A program made the translations under genes and the position numbers. A stretch of 64,000 bases of DNA from Desulfobacterales bacterium (GTDB lineage: Bacteria > Desulfobacterota > Desulfobacteria > Desulfobacterales > JAFDDL01), in the NCBI GenBank assembly GCA_034003325.1, contig JAVEYW010000014.1, forward strand, positions 62,001 to 126,000. The letters run 5' to 3'. The notes below the pieces were generated by a model, which saw nothing but the letters and a program-made list of their open reading frames with translations, was not told the DNA's origin and made no database searches. Position 1 is the stretch's first letter. Each line of letters opens with the position of its first letter. Below, piece after piece: positions 54,868 through 63,654 of this stretch.

Positions 54868-55410
54868 ATGGCTGAAAAACCGGTTAAAGATCTGATGGTC
54901 CCGCTTTCCGATTATGTCACGGTGGGCGTGAATGCCACGCTGTTTGAGGCAGTACAAGCGCTTGAAAAAGCGCAGGCAAATAACGAAAAGGGCCGCCATC
55001 CGCATCGTGCGGTATTAATTTTGGATGCAAATAAAAATGTCGTGGGCAAATTGAGTCACCACGATATTATGCGCGCCTTGGAGCCCAAATATGATCACCT
55101 CGAGCTCACCCGATTCGGTTATAGCCGGAAATTTATGGAGTCCCTGCTGGAAAAATACCAGCTATGGGAAGATTCCCTGGATGACATTTGCAGAAAAGCC
55201 AATGAAAAAAAAGTGGTCAACTTTATGGCCAAACCCACCGAAGCCGAGCTGATTAACGAATCAGCCCCTCTGAACTTAGCCATTCACCAGCTTTTAATGG
55301 GCTGTCACCAGAGCCTGCTGGTCATGCGGGCCGATCAAGTTATCGGGGTGCTCAGGCTAACGGATGTATTTCAAGAAATTTCCCGAATGATGAAGGAATG
55401 CAAACTCTAA
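54868..55410 (+). CDS. CBS-domain pair protein
   Basis: This cytoplasmic protein of 180 residues contains two CBS motifs: VKDLMVPLSDYVTVGVNATLF with RAVLILDANKNVVGKLSHHD, and VVNFMAKPTEAEL with SLLVMRADQVIGVLRLTDVF. Such pairs bind adenine nucleotides and regulate partner proteins. A helical insert of about 35 residues separates them. It lies 68 bases upstream of the DASS transporter and may sense energy charge for it. It has a strong ribosome site, AGAAGGAGG. Confidence 0.88.
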   Translation: MAEKPVKDLMVPLSDYVTVGVNATLFEAVQALEKAQANNEKGRHPHRAVLILDANKNVVGKLSHHDIMRALEPKYDHLELTRFGYSRKFMESLLEKYQLWEDSLDDICRKANEKKVVNFMAKPTEAELINESAPLNLAIHQLLMGCHQSLLVMRADQVIGVLRLTDVFQEISRMMKECKL

Positions 55411-55478
55411 CCAGCAATTCAGCCCGCATACGGCCGCTGGCCGACGGGCAATTATAAGTTTAAGGAGAAAACACAGCT

Positions 55479-56945
55479 ATGGATACGGCACAAGTTGCAG
55501 AAAAACCCGGCTTTAACTGGAAAAAGTTCTTATTTCTGTCAATCGGCGTCATTTTGTTTATCGTTGTGTATTATTCCCCGCCATGGCCGGATGCCGTCGA
55601 CCCCGAGGGAAAGCATTTCATGTTATCAAAAGAAGGCAAAGGGGCGCTGGCCGTCTTTTTGCTGGCCGGCACCTGGTGGGTGTTTGAAGTGGTTCCCATC
55701 GGTATAACGAGTCTCGCGATCGGTGTGTTGCAGGCCCTTTTTCTGATTCGGCCCGCCAAAGAGGCGTTTAAAGATTTCATGGACCCCTCGGTCCTTTTTA
55801 TTTTCGCATCCATCATGATCGGTCTGGTATTCACCAAGACGGGACTCACCAAGCGCCTGGCATATAAGATGCTGCTCGTTGTCGGTGAAAAAACAAGCAT
55901 GATCTATTTAGGGTGTTTTGTCGTGACTGCCGCGCTGACCCACATCATGGCCCATACGGCCGTGGCCGCCACCATTTATCCGCTGCTTTTGTCTATTTAC
56001 GCCTTATACGGAGAAGGCGACAAACCGACGAAATTCGGTAAGGGACTTTTTATCGGCATGGCCTTCATCGCCGGCGCCGGCAGTATCGTCACCCTTCTGG
56101 GGGCTGCCCGGGGTGCGGTTGCCGTCGGATTTTTCAAGGATATCGTCGGCAAGGAAATTAGCTTTTTCGAGTTGAGCTATTATATGGCGCCGGTCGGCTG
56201 GCTCATGGTGTTTTTGCTCTGGGGTTTCTTCATGGTTTTTTTAAAGCCGGAAAAGAAAGTGATTCCCGGTCTTCGCGAAAAAGCCAGAAAGCTGGATGCC
56301 GCGATGGGGCCCATTACCCGCAAAGAGATCATTGCGTCCATCATTGTTTTTATCTGTATTCTGACTATGTCGCTTCGATCGTTTATTCCCGCATTAGAGC
56401 CGATAGATAAAACCGCGCTCATTTTAATTTCCACCATTCTCTTTTTCATTACGGGCATTATGGATATAGACGACCTGGAAGCCATTCCCTGGAACATCAT
56501 TTTATTGTTCGCGGGCGCCATGAGTATCGGGTTTTGTCTCTGGCAAACGGAAGCCGCCAACTGGCTGGCCGTCAACTGGCTGGTCATGTTCCAAAAAGCC
56601 AACTGGTTCGTATTCGTGATGAGTATCGCCTTTTTCGTCATGATCATGACCAACTTTATCATGAACGTGGCGGCCATTGCTATTTCTCTTCCCGTAGCGC
56701 TGGTCATCGCACCTTACCTGGGCGTCGCTCCCGATGTCATATTGTTTGCGTCCCTGGTCACTGCGGGCATGCCGTTTTTGTTGCTGGTGGGTGCGGCGCC
56801 CAACGCCATTGCCTATGATTCCAAACAGTTTACAACCGGTGAATTTTTTCTATATGGTATTCCGGCCAGTATATTGCTCATGGTGGTGGTCGCCTTTTCC
56901 ATTTTTGTCCTCTGGCCGTTGATGGGGATGCCGGTAACCATGTAA
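55479..56945 (+). CDS. DASS-family (SLC13) anion/Na+ symporter
   Basis: This is a membrane carrier of 488 residues for divalent anions such as dicarboxylates or sulfate, with Na+ as co-substrate. About eleven to twelve membrane segments are visible. The paired clamp motifs of the family appear near MAHTAVAATIYPL and IMNVAAIAISLPVAL, with ITSLAIGVLQALF and LVGAAPNAIAYDSKQFT. Whether the substrate is succinate, citrate or sulfate cannot be read from the sequence. It is preceded by a CBS gene and ends at a strong terminator. Confidence 0.88.
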   Translation: MDTAQVAEKPGFNWKKFLFLSIGVILFIVVYYSPPWPDAVDPEGKHFMLSKEGKGALAVFLLAGTWWVFEVVPIGITSLAIGVLQALFLIRPAKEAFKDFMDPSVLFIFASIMIGLVFTKTGLTKRLAYKMLLVVGEKTSMIYLGCFVVTAALTHIMAHTAVAATIYPLLLSIYALYGEGDKPTKFGKGLFIGMAFIAGAGSIVTLLGAARGAVAVGFFKDIVGKEISFFELSYYMAPVGWLMVFLLWGFFMVFLKPEKKVIPGLREKARKLDAAMGPITRKEIIASIIVFICILTMSLRSFIPALEPIDKTALILISTILFFITGIMDIDDLEAIPWNIILLFAGAMSIGFCLWQTEAANWLAVNWLVMFQKANWFVFVMSIAFFVMIMTNFIMNVAAIAISLPVALVIAPYLGVAPDVILFASLVTAGMPFLLLVGAAPNAIAYDSKQFTTGEFFLYGIPASILLMVVVAFSIFVLWPLMGMPVTM

Positions 56946-56952
56946 CTATCTC

Positions 56953-56988
56953 CTATCGAGGGGGGGGCACGCCCCCCTCGATAGATTT
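56953..56988 (+). terminator. Terminator after the DASS transporter
   Basis: The perfect stem CTATCGAGGGGGG/CCCCCCTCGATAG with a short GGCACG loop is followed by ATTTTA. It lies eight bases past the transporter stop codon. Confidence 0.8.
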
Positions 56989-57065
56989 TAAACACTGCGT
57001 ATGCTAAAATGGCTGCCATAAGCGGTTACTTTTCATGAAACGCCCGACACTATCTGGAGAACGCC

Positions 57066-58487
57066 ATGAAAAACCTCGAAAAATTATTAGACCGAATCAT
57101 CAACCAACTCAACATCAACCTCAGGCGCCTTGATTTTGATGCGAAGCCCCATCTGAAAGAACGCCTGCCGCTAACTCAATTACTGAAATTTTATGCCTTT
57201 TACGGTATCTCTTCACAACATCCGATACATTTTCATTTCAGCAATTCAAATCTGGCGGGCAGCTATTTTCTCGGCCAGTGCAAGGTGGACAACTCCATTC
57301 TCTATAAAAGCGACATTCGGGGGGATGAGTTGAAAGCCAAGGGGGGCACCTATACGTATCAAGGCAAAGCGTTGACCGTGGAGGAAGATGAGTTTATCTG
57401 GATCAAGGGCAGTTATCTGCTTAAAACCCTGGTACACAGCTATTCTCATGACCCGGAAAAGCTGGAGTTATATCTCATTAAAAATTCGGCAGCCAACTCC
57501 TACAGCAATATTCACGGCTCTCCGATGGAAGGGTGTTTTTTAAACGCCTTTGCCACGGTGGATCTGACAAGCCTTTATGATTGCGTGGTCGGCCGATTTG
57601 CGTATGTGCAAACAGGCGCTCTTGAGCATGAATGGGTTCCGGACGGCCAGATCTGGATTCGAAACCCGGAGGCCTTCGACTTCAAGTACCGCCATTCCGT
57701 TGATGTATTGGACCGATATATTTCCTTTGCTCCCGGCAACCCGGCCAAAGGCATTTTCATTGATTTTGTCGAAGATCGAGAAGACGAATTTCAGCAGTTG
57801 TTTGAAGTCGTGCATCGCAAGGTGCCGATTCCGGTGCCGACCGGCGCATCCCTCAACCGGTACGCCGTAATCCGCGGGGATACGACCATCAGCGAAAATG
57901 TGCTGGTGGCCCAACGCGCCTATCTTGACAACTCCTGGCTCGGTAAAGGCGCCAATGCTCAGGAACATTGCTACATCATTCATTCCTTCCTGAAAGGCTA
58001 TGTCGTCATGGCCCATGGCGCCAAGGTCATTTATACGCTCCTTGACACAAAGGTGTTTGTGGGATTCAACTCCTTTCTGAGAGGAAATCTCGGATGCCCG
58101 CTATCCATCGGCGCCGGCAGCATTGTGATTCCCCACACCATTATTGATCTTGAGGAGCCGTTGACCATTCCAGCCAATCATATGGTATGGGGGTATATAC
58201 GAAATAGCCGGGATCTTGAGAACAACAGCATTTCACTTGAAAAATTATCGCAAATCGACGGGGAGCTGCAGGTGGGGGAGATGACCTTTCAGGGAAACGG
58301 CGAATTATTCGTAAAGGCTTTCAAGTCGCGCATCGAGCATATTCTGACTGACAACGGGGCTTATTTCGACGGCCGGAAAAACAGGGGCCACGCACAAAAA
58401 GCCCAAAACATCTCTTATAATATCATTCAACCCTACGCTGTGGGACCGTCCAGGGGACTTTATCCCACCATTGACATTTACCCTTGA
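57066..58487 (+). CDS. Unknown protein with beta-helix (hexapeptide) region
   Basis: This protein of 473 residues has no domain that I can name with confidence. From about residue 265 to 385 the sequence shows hexapeptide-type left-handed beta-helix features (VIRGDTTISENVLVAQRAYL, then LSIGAGSIVIPHTIID). The first 250 residues, with many aromatic and His residues, are not recognised. There is no signal peptide. It begins 77 bases after the transporter terminator and ends 19 bases before the sensor kinase, so it is probably in one operon with the two-component pair. A sugar- or acyl-transferase-like role is possible, but unproven. Confidence 0.7.
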   Translation: MKNLEKLLDRIINQLNINLRRLDFDAKPHLKERLPLTQLLKFYAFYGISSQHPIHFHFSNSNLAGSYFLGQCKVDNSILYKSDIRGDELKAKGGTYTYQGKALTVEEDEFIWIKGSYLLKTLVHSYSHDPEKLELYLIKNSAANSYSNIHGSPMEGCFLNAFATVDLTSLYDCVVGRFAYVQTGALEHEWVPDGQIWIRNPEAFDFKYRHSVDVLDRYISFAPGNPAKGIFIDFVEDREDEFQQLFEVVHRKVPIPVPTGASLNRYAVIRGDTTISENVLVAQRAYLDNSWLGKGANAQEHCYIIHSFLKGYVVMAHGAKVIYTLLDTKVFVGFNSFLRGNLGCPLSIGAGSIVIPHTIIDLEEPLTIPANHMVWGYIRNSRDLENNSISLEKLSQIDGELQVGEMTFQGNGELFVKAFKSRIEHILTDNGAYFDGRKNRGHAQKAQNISYNIIQPYAVGPSRGLYPTIDIYP

Positions 58488-58506
58488 TTAAAAGGCAACG
58501 CAGGGC

Positions 58507-59997
58507 TTGGTGGCATCAAAAATTATGTGGCGTAAAATTCAACTCAAAACCCGGCTTTTTGCCATTCTCACCGGCTTGGTGCTTATCAGCTTTATCGGTG
58601 GGACCGTCATGGTCTGGTACACGTACCGGATAGAGCGCCTGTTATCAAATGTAATCGATAAGCACCTGGCCGCCTTTGAGTCGGCAGAAGCGCTTGAAAC
58701 CGCGCTGGTGAATCAGAAGGGATTTGTCTCCTATTATCTTATGGACCATAATCCGGACTGGCTTCGCCAGTTGGGTGAATACCGGCAAATTTTCAAGGAG
58801 CGGTTGCTTGAAGCCAAACAAAATTCCGATGAGTCATCACAAAATGAAATTCTTGCCCGAATCGAACACGAGTATAACCAGTATATTGCTTCCAAAGACC
58901 GGGTGATTGATTTTTATAAAGCCAGCCGAACAGCGGAAGGCGCCACACTTCACGTAAAAGTTAGAAGTTCCTTTTTTACAATTCTTGATCTCTGCAATAA
59001 ATATAAGAGCCTCCATAAACAACAGATTCTAAAAACCCGTGAGGTCAGTCACACCCATGCACTGCAGTTGCGTATCATCGCGGCACTAGCGGCCGGAGCC
59101 AGCGCATTGTTGGCTTTGGGGCTGGCGATTTTTCTTTTTAATCAAATTCTAGACCCCGTGCACCGGCTGGCCATGGAAGCCGAAAGACATCCGGGAAAAA
59201 AACGAACAGAAAATGACATCAGCGCGCTTCACCGCAGTGTCCGGGGCCTGCTTGAAGACGTGGACACCACCCGGCACGAGCTTGAAAAAAGCCGGGAACA
59301 TCTGCTTCAGTCTGAAAAGCTGGCGCTGGTCGGCAAACTGGCCGCCGGCATGGCCCACAGCATTCGAAATCCCTTTACCTCGGTAAAAATGCGGCTTTTT
59401 TCCTTAAGTCGCGCCATGGAGTTGACCGAAACCCAACGGGAGGATCTATCGGTAATTTCCGAGGAAATCCGGCATATCGATACCATCGTTCAAAATTTTC
59501 TTGAATTCTCAAGGCCGCCGCGATTGCAGATTCAACGCATCAGCCCGTCGATTGTCGTGAATCAGGCACTTCAGCTTCTGGTCCATCGGCTAAAATCATA
59601 TGCGGTGGAAGTCACCGTAAAACGGCAGGAACTCTTACCGGAAATTCTGATCGATCCGGAGCAGCTCAAGGAAGTGTTTGTCAATCTGATCGTCAATGCT
59701 TGTGAAGCCATGGAACACGGCGGCGAAATCGTGATCACGGAAAATGTGACCACCGTATCCGGACTTGGAAAATCCGCGATCATTGAGGTCATAGATAACG
59801 GCCCCGGCATTCCCGAAACGTTACGGGACAAGGTGTTTCAGCCGTTTTTCACCACGAAGGACGAAGGCACGGGACTGGGTCTCGCTATTGCCGCTCGAAT
59901 CATTGAAGAGCATCAGGGACGTATCGAAGTCGTTTCACCGAAAGATCGGGGCACCACCTTCAGCATGGTGCTGCCGTTGGAGGATAGGGTGTCATGA
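58507..59997 (+). CDS. Sensor histidine kinase (NtrB-like output)
   Basis: This membrane sensor has 496 residues. TM1 is at about 15-37 and TM2 at about 185-210, with a helical periplasmic domain of about 145 residues between them (four-helix bundle type). A DHp domain follows with the phospho-accepting His in MAHSIRNPFTSVKMRL, then the ATPase domain with NACEAMEHGG, DNGPGIP and GTGLGLAIAARI. TTG 58507, GTG 58510 and ATG 58525 are all possible starts. It overlaps the response regulator by ATGA and probably senses a small carboxylate or envelope signal. Confidence 0.92.
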   Translation: MVASKIMWRKIQLKTRLFAILTGLVLISFIGGTVMVWYTYRIERLLSNVIDKHLAAFESAEALETALVNQKGFVSYYLMDHNPDWLRQLGEYRQIFKERLLEAKQNSDESSQNEILARIEHEYNQYIASKDRVIDFYKASRTAEGATLHVKVRSSFFTILDLCNKYKSLHKQQILKTREVSHTHALQLRIIAALAAGASALLALGLAIFLFNQILDPVHRLAMEAERHPGKKRTENDISALHRSVRGLLEDVDTTRHELEKSREHLLQSEKLALVGKLAAGMAHSIRNPFTSVKMRLFSLSRAMELTETQREDLSVISEEIRHIDTIVQNFLEFSRPPRLQIQRISPSIVVNQALQLLVHRLKSYAVEVTVKRQELLPEILIDPEQLKEVFVNLIVNACEAMEHGGEIVITENVTTVSGLGKSAIIEVIDNGPGIPETLRDKVFQPFFTTKDEGTGLGLAIAARIIEEHQGRIEVVSPKDRGTTFSMVLPLEDRVS

Positions 59998-61430
59998 CCG
60001 GAAAAGCACAAACCATCTGCGTGATAGACGACGATGATCAATTACGAACCAGCTTTCACAAACTGCTCACGGAAGAAGGATATCAGGTGTCAGGCGCCGC
60101 CTCGGGAGAGGCCGGGCTTGAACTGATTGATCGTGAAATACCCGATCTCGTGATTTTAGACATGCGCCTTCCGGGCATGAACGGAATGGAAACGTTTCAG
60201 AAAATTCACAAGCGGGAACCAAAACTTCCGGTCATCATCATGACAGCCTACGGTACCACGGACACGGCGATTGAGGCCACCAAGCAAGGCGCTTTCGACT
60301 ACATTCTCAAGCCCTTTGATATTCCGAACATGCTCAAGGTCATTCATCAGGCCCTAGCTGCGGGCCGGTTTATGCGTTTTCCCGTGGACATGAACGGCAC
60401 GCCGGACAAAATATCCGGCGAGGCCATTATCGGTCGCAGCCAACCCATGCAGGCGATCTACAAAGCCATCGGAAGGGCCGCGCCCACCGACGCCACCGTT
60501 CTGATTCGAGGAGAATCGGGCACCGGAAAAGAACTGGTGGCCCGCGCCATCTATCAGCACAGCCTGCGCTCAAAAGCTCCGTTCTTGATCATCAATTGCG
60601 TGGCGATTCCGGAAACATTGCTTGAAAGCGAGCTTTTCGGGTTTGAAAAAGGCGCCTTTACGGGCGCCACGCATCGCCGGGTCGGGAAAATCGAGCAGGC
60701 CAACGGCGGCACGGTATTCCTTGACGAAATTGGGGACATGCCGTTTAATCTGCAATCCAAGATACTGCGACTGCTTCAGGAGAAAAGCGTCGAGCGTCTG
60801 GGCGGCCGGGAAACCATTCCCGTGGATGTCCGAATCATCGCGGCCACCAACCGCGATCTTGAAGAAGCGGTTGCCACCGGCAAATTCCGGGAAGACCTTT
60901 ATTATCGAATTAAAGTCGTCACCGTTCAACTGCCGCCACTTCGTGAACGGCCGGAAGATATTCCCCAGATGGTTGAGTACTTCACGGCGCGGCATGCCGC
61001 AGACCTTGGCATCACCACACCTTCCATCACGGTTGAAGCCCTGGCGGCGCTGACCACCTACAGCTTTCCCGGCAACGTGCGCGAACTTGAAAACATCATC
61101 AAAAAAACCATCATTTTCAACCGAGGGGCGCCTATCTCCAGGGAAGATATCGCACAAACCCTGAACGAGAAGGCTTCAACACCGCTTGCCACATCCCCGG
61201 ACGACGGTTCCATTCTCCGTCAGTGGGCGCAGAGAGTTCTGACGCGAAAAGCGACTGATAATCTCTATGATCTCAGCATGGATCACGCAGCCGCCATTCT
61301 GGTTAAGGAGGCCCTCAATCTCACCGGCGGCAACCGGTCTCAGGCCGCCAAGCTCCTTGGCCTCTCCCGGCCCACGCTTCACGCCAAAATCGAAAAATAC
61401 CAGCTTGAAATGAAAACAACGGTGGAATAA
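59994..61430 (+). CDS. NtrC-family sigma-54 response regulator
   Basis: This regulator has 478 residues. The receiver has VIDDDDQ and the phospho-acceptor D56 in LVILDMRLPGMNG; the AAA+ domain has GESGTGKE, GAFTGATHRR and FLDEIGDM; the C-terminal Fis HTH is GNRSQAAKLLGLSRPTLHAKI. The start overlaps the kinase stop by four bases, so they are one signalling pair. Likely targets are the nearby transporter operon, but I found no TGGCAC-N5-TTGC promoter in its upstream region. Confidence 0.95.
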   Translation: MTGKAQTICVIDDDDQLRTSFHKLLTEEGYQVSGAASGEAGLELIDREIPDLVILDMRLPGMNGMETFQKIHKREPKLPVIIMTAYGTTDTAIEATKQGAFDYILKPFDIPNMLKVIHQALAAGRFMRFPVDMNGTPDKISGEAIIGRSQPMQAIYKAIGRAAPTDATVLIRGESGTGKELVARAIYQHSLRSKAPFLIINCVAIPETLLESELFGFEKGAFTGATHRRVGKIEQANGGTVFLDEIGDMPFNLQSKILRLLQEKSVERLGGRETIPVDVRIIAATNRDLEEAVATGKFREDLYYRIKVVTVQLPPLRERPEDIPQMVEYFTARHAADLGITTPSITVEALAALTTYSFPGNVRELENIIKKTIIFNRGAPISREDIAQTLNEKASTPLATSPDDGSILRQWAQRVLTRKATDNLYDLSMDHAAAILVKEALNLTGGNRSQAAKLLGLSRPTLHAKIEKYQLEMKTTVE

Positions 61431-61460
61431 CCCCGGACATTTCAAAATACCAGATTACCA

Positions 61461-61628
61461 TCATACCGGATTCATAATTACCACATCCATCTCGCCGGAA
61501 AGCGCCGCCTTCACTCTTTCGGCATCGCTCACCGCTCCCACAACGCTTCCGTAATGCATCGGAGTACCAACCCGGGGCTTGATAGTGAGAGCCTCCTGAA
61601 TGACTTCAAATATTTTCTTGACACGCTG
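61461..61628 (-). pseudogene. Decayed C-terminal fragment of an MBL-fold hydrolase
   Basis: On the minus strand the frame ending at TGA 61461-61463 reads RVKKIFEVIQEALTIKPRVG, then TPMHYGSVVGAVSDAERVKA and a final EMDVVIM. This matches the end of the UPF0173/YfjM-type metallo-beta-lactamase hydrolases (the PMHYGT motif). No start or upstream metal motif (HxHxDH) is found in any frame up to 61808, so it is a relic. A second fragment in another frame (about 61625-61710) is open but not recognised. Confidence 0.6.
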
Positions 61629-61808
61629 CGGAATACTTTGTAAACATCGCCCCCAGATTGAGGATTCCTTTCTTTGGATTGGTCAATTCGGCTTCAAAGT
61701 TGAAAGTATCAAAAATAGATATCCATGAATAACGCGCCGAAACCGGCGCAGCCTTTTCTAATAATTGTCCCCGGCAACATCGTGTTTTTGGTGATGCAAC
61801 AGACCTTG
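61629..61808. other. Gene-free remnant between pseudogene and hydratase
   Basis: These 180 bases lie past the hydrolase relic and end at the enoyl-CoA hydratase stop. They show no intact gene and no clear terminator. The minus-strand frame here is probably more decayed sequence. Confidence 0.3.
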
Positions 61809-62591
61809 CTATTCGTGCTTCCCTTCCGAATAGAACTGAGCTAATCGTTCCCGGGCTTCACTGAAGTCACCGATACTCGAATACCCATTGAGCGCTTCAA
61901 GGCGAAGCGCATCATCCAGTGAGCGGCCAACCACATCGAGAATTGTTTCCTTTGCGGATCGAATCGCCTGTTGGCTGTTGCGCTGGATCATGGTGGCATA
62001 TTGTTCCGCAGTCGCCATGAGGCCTTCCTGTGGAACCACCTTCGTGACAAGGCGCAGCCGATAGGCCTCTTCCGCACTAATTTCGCGCCCCGTAAGGGTA
62101 AGGTCCAAAGCAGTCGCAACCCCGGCGATGGCGATCAACCGGACGATCCCGCCATCGCCCTGGTGAAGCCCATATCTAACTTCAAATACGCCAAACCTGG
62201 CATTTTCCGAGGCGATTCGAAAGTCACACGCCAGGGCCATTTCAAAGCCGCCCCCAATGGCGCACCCGTTGATCGCAGCAATTATCGGCTTTGTGATTTT
62301 ATGCTGGCCCCGTGTAATTCCCCCTCCAATGCCGGTATGAACATTTTTTCTAACGTCCAGCATATTGCTTTTTTCCAGCTTGGGAAGAAAAGTTTTCAGA
62401 TCGGCACCGGCACAAAAAGCCTTACCCGAACCCGTAAGGATAGCTACATCCAGCGAGTCATCTTTTGCGAAATCATCCCATACGGCCCAAAGCGCTTGAT
62501 TCAATGTCTCATCAAGTGCATTCCGTACCTCCGGTCGATTCAGGGTAATATAAGCAATCCTGTTTCGTTTTTCGTACAATACGGCAGTCAT
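61809..62591 (-). CDS. Enoyl-CoA hydratase/isomerase family protein
   Basis: This crotonase-fold protein of 260 residues would add water to 2-enoyl-CoA or do a related reaction. The oxyanion-hole segments GKAFCAGADLKTF and NGCAIGGGFEMALACDF are typical. One catalytic Glu is in FGVFEVRYG, while the second Glu position is occupied by a non-Glu residue in the GVATALDLTLTG segment, so hydratase activity is not certain. ATG 62591 is chosen because GGAG lies eight bases before it; the 18 codons further 5' are not conserved. Confidence 0.88.
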   Translation of the reverse strand: MTAVLYEKRNRIAYITLNRPEVRNALDETLNQALWAVWDDFAKDDSLDVAILTGSGKAFCAGADLKTFLPKLEKSNMLDVRKNVHTGIGGGITRGQHKITKPIIAAINGCAIGGGFEMALACDFRIASENARFGVFEVRYGLHQGDGGIVRLIAIAGVATALDLTLTGREISAEEAYRLRLVTKVVPQEGLMATAEQYATMIQRNSQQAIRSAKETILDVVGRSLDDALRLEALNGYSSIGDFSEARERLAQFYSEGKHE

Positions 62592-62677
62592 GTGGATACT
62601 CCTTTGTCGGTTCTTTGTTGCGTCAAAATCGTTAACCCTCCTCAAAAATAGTGTTTATTTCTCATAAAATTTGTGCG

Positions 62678-63526
62678 TTATCCATCCAAGCCTGCCGGGT
62701 GGTGCGGCAATTTAAGAATCGTGGCCGCATTTTCGCCTAAAATCCTTATTTTGGATTCCTCTTTGATCGGAAGATTCTTTATAGCTTGAACGTTATCGAC
62801 AAGGTTGGTTACGCCGGGCCAGTCCGAACCGTAGATAACTTTATGGGAGAGGCGCTCAAAACCCGGAAAATAATCCAGCAGTTTTTTGGGCGGCAACCCC
62901 GATATTTCCATATAAATATTTGGGTGCAGCCGGGTAACCGCGAGTGCGTTTTCATACCAGAGCGGCCGCCCGCAGTGGCATTGAAGAAGAACCAGGTCCG
63001 GAAAATCCACGGCAACATCATCCAGAAAGAGGGGATCCCCGTACTTCAGTCTTGCGCCTGCAAAGGTCGATGAACCCGTATGAAATGAAATGGGAAGCCC
63101 CAGCTCCTGCGACTTTGCATAGAGCGGATACATCACGGCGTCATTGGGATAGAAATTCTGGTAAGTGGGGTAAAGTTTGATTCCGCGAAACCCGAGCTTT
63201 TCAGTGAGACGCTCAATTTCTTCGGCCATATTCAAAAAGGTATGAGGATTTAAGTTTGCAAAAGGGATCAGCCGATCGCTGGCCGAACAAAATCGGGCGA
63301 CCGCTTCGTTATTCGATATTCCGGTAACCATTGGAGAGATATCTGCCAGAATAACGGCATAATCAATCTCCGCCTCATCCATTAGGTGAAGGAATTTCTC
63401 CGGAGAGGCGTAGGTCTCTATCATCCATTCCAGGCGATCGCCCCAGGACTGCCGCAAAAATTCCGCCAGGGATCGGCTCATGGGTTGGTAGTGGTGAGTA
63501 ATGTGAATATGAAAGTCTATTTTCAA
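62678..63526 (-). CDS. Amidohydrolase-2 family metal-dependent hydrolase
   Basis: This TIM-barrel hydrolase/decarboxylase of the PF04909 group has about 282 residues. The metal motif DFHIH is at the N-terminus, GFRGIKLYPTYQNF and HTGSSTF follow, and the late YGSDWPGV motif has the catalytic Asp. TTG 63526 is preferred because AAAGGAAAGGG is seven bases upstream; ATG 63553 is the alternative. With the ligase and hydratase neighbours it may act on a ring-opened or carboxylated CoA-pathway intermediate. The substrate is not known. Confidence 0.83.
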   Translation of the reverse strand: MKIDFHIHITHHYQPMSRSLAEFLRQSWGDRLEWMIETYASPEKFLHLMDEAEIDYAVILADISPMVTGISNNEAVARFCSASDRLIPFANLNPHTFLNMAEEIERLTEKLGFRGIKLYPTYQNFYPNDAVMYPLYAKSQELGLPISFHTGSSTFAGARLKYGDPLFLDDVAVDFPDLVLLQCHCGRPLWYENALAVTRLHPNIYMEISGLPPKKLLDYFPGFERLSHKVIYGSDWPGVTNLVDNVQAIKNLPIKEESKIRILGENAATILKLPHHPAGLDG

Positions 63527-63654
63527 TGCCGAACCCTTTCCTTTGCAGTGCATACGCGCCCTTATAATTGCGAAGTGTCCACCCGCGATCAGGATTTATG
63601 AATGGACGCTGTTTAGCCGGGCATTGTCGATAAAAAATAGAGTACCAACGGCTT

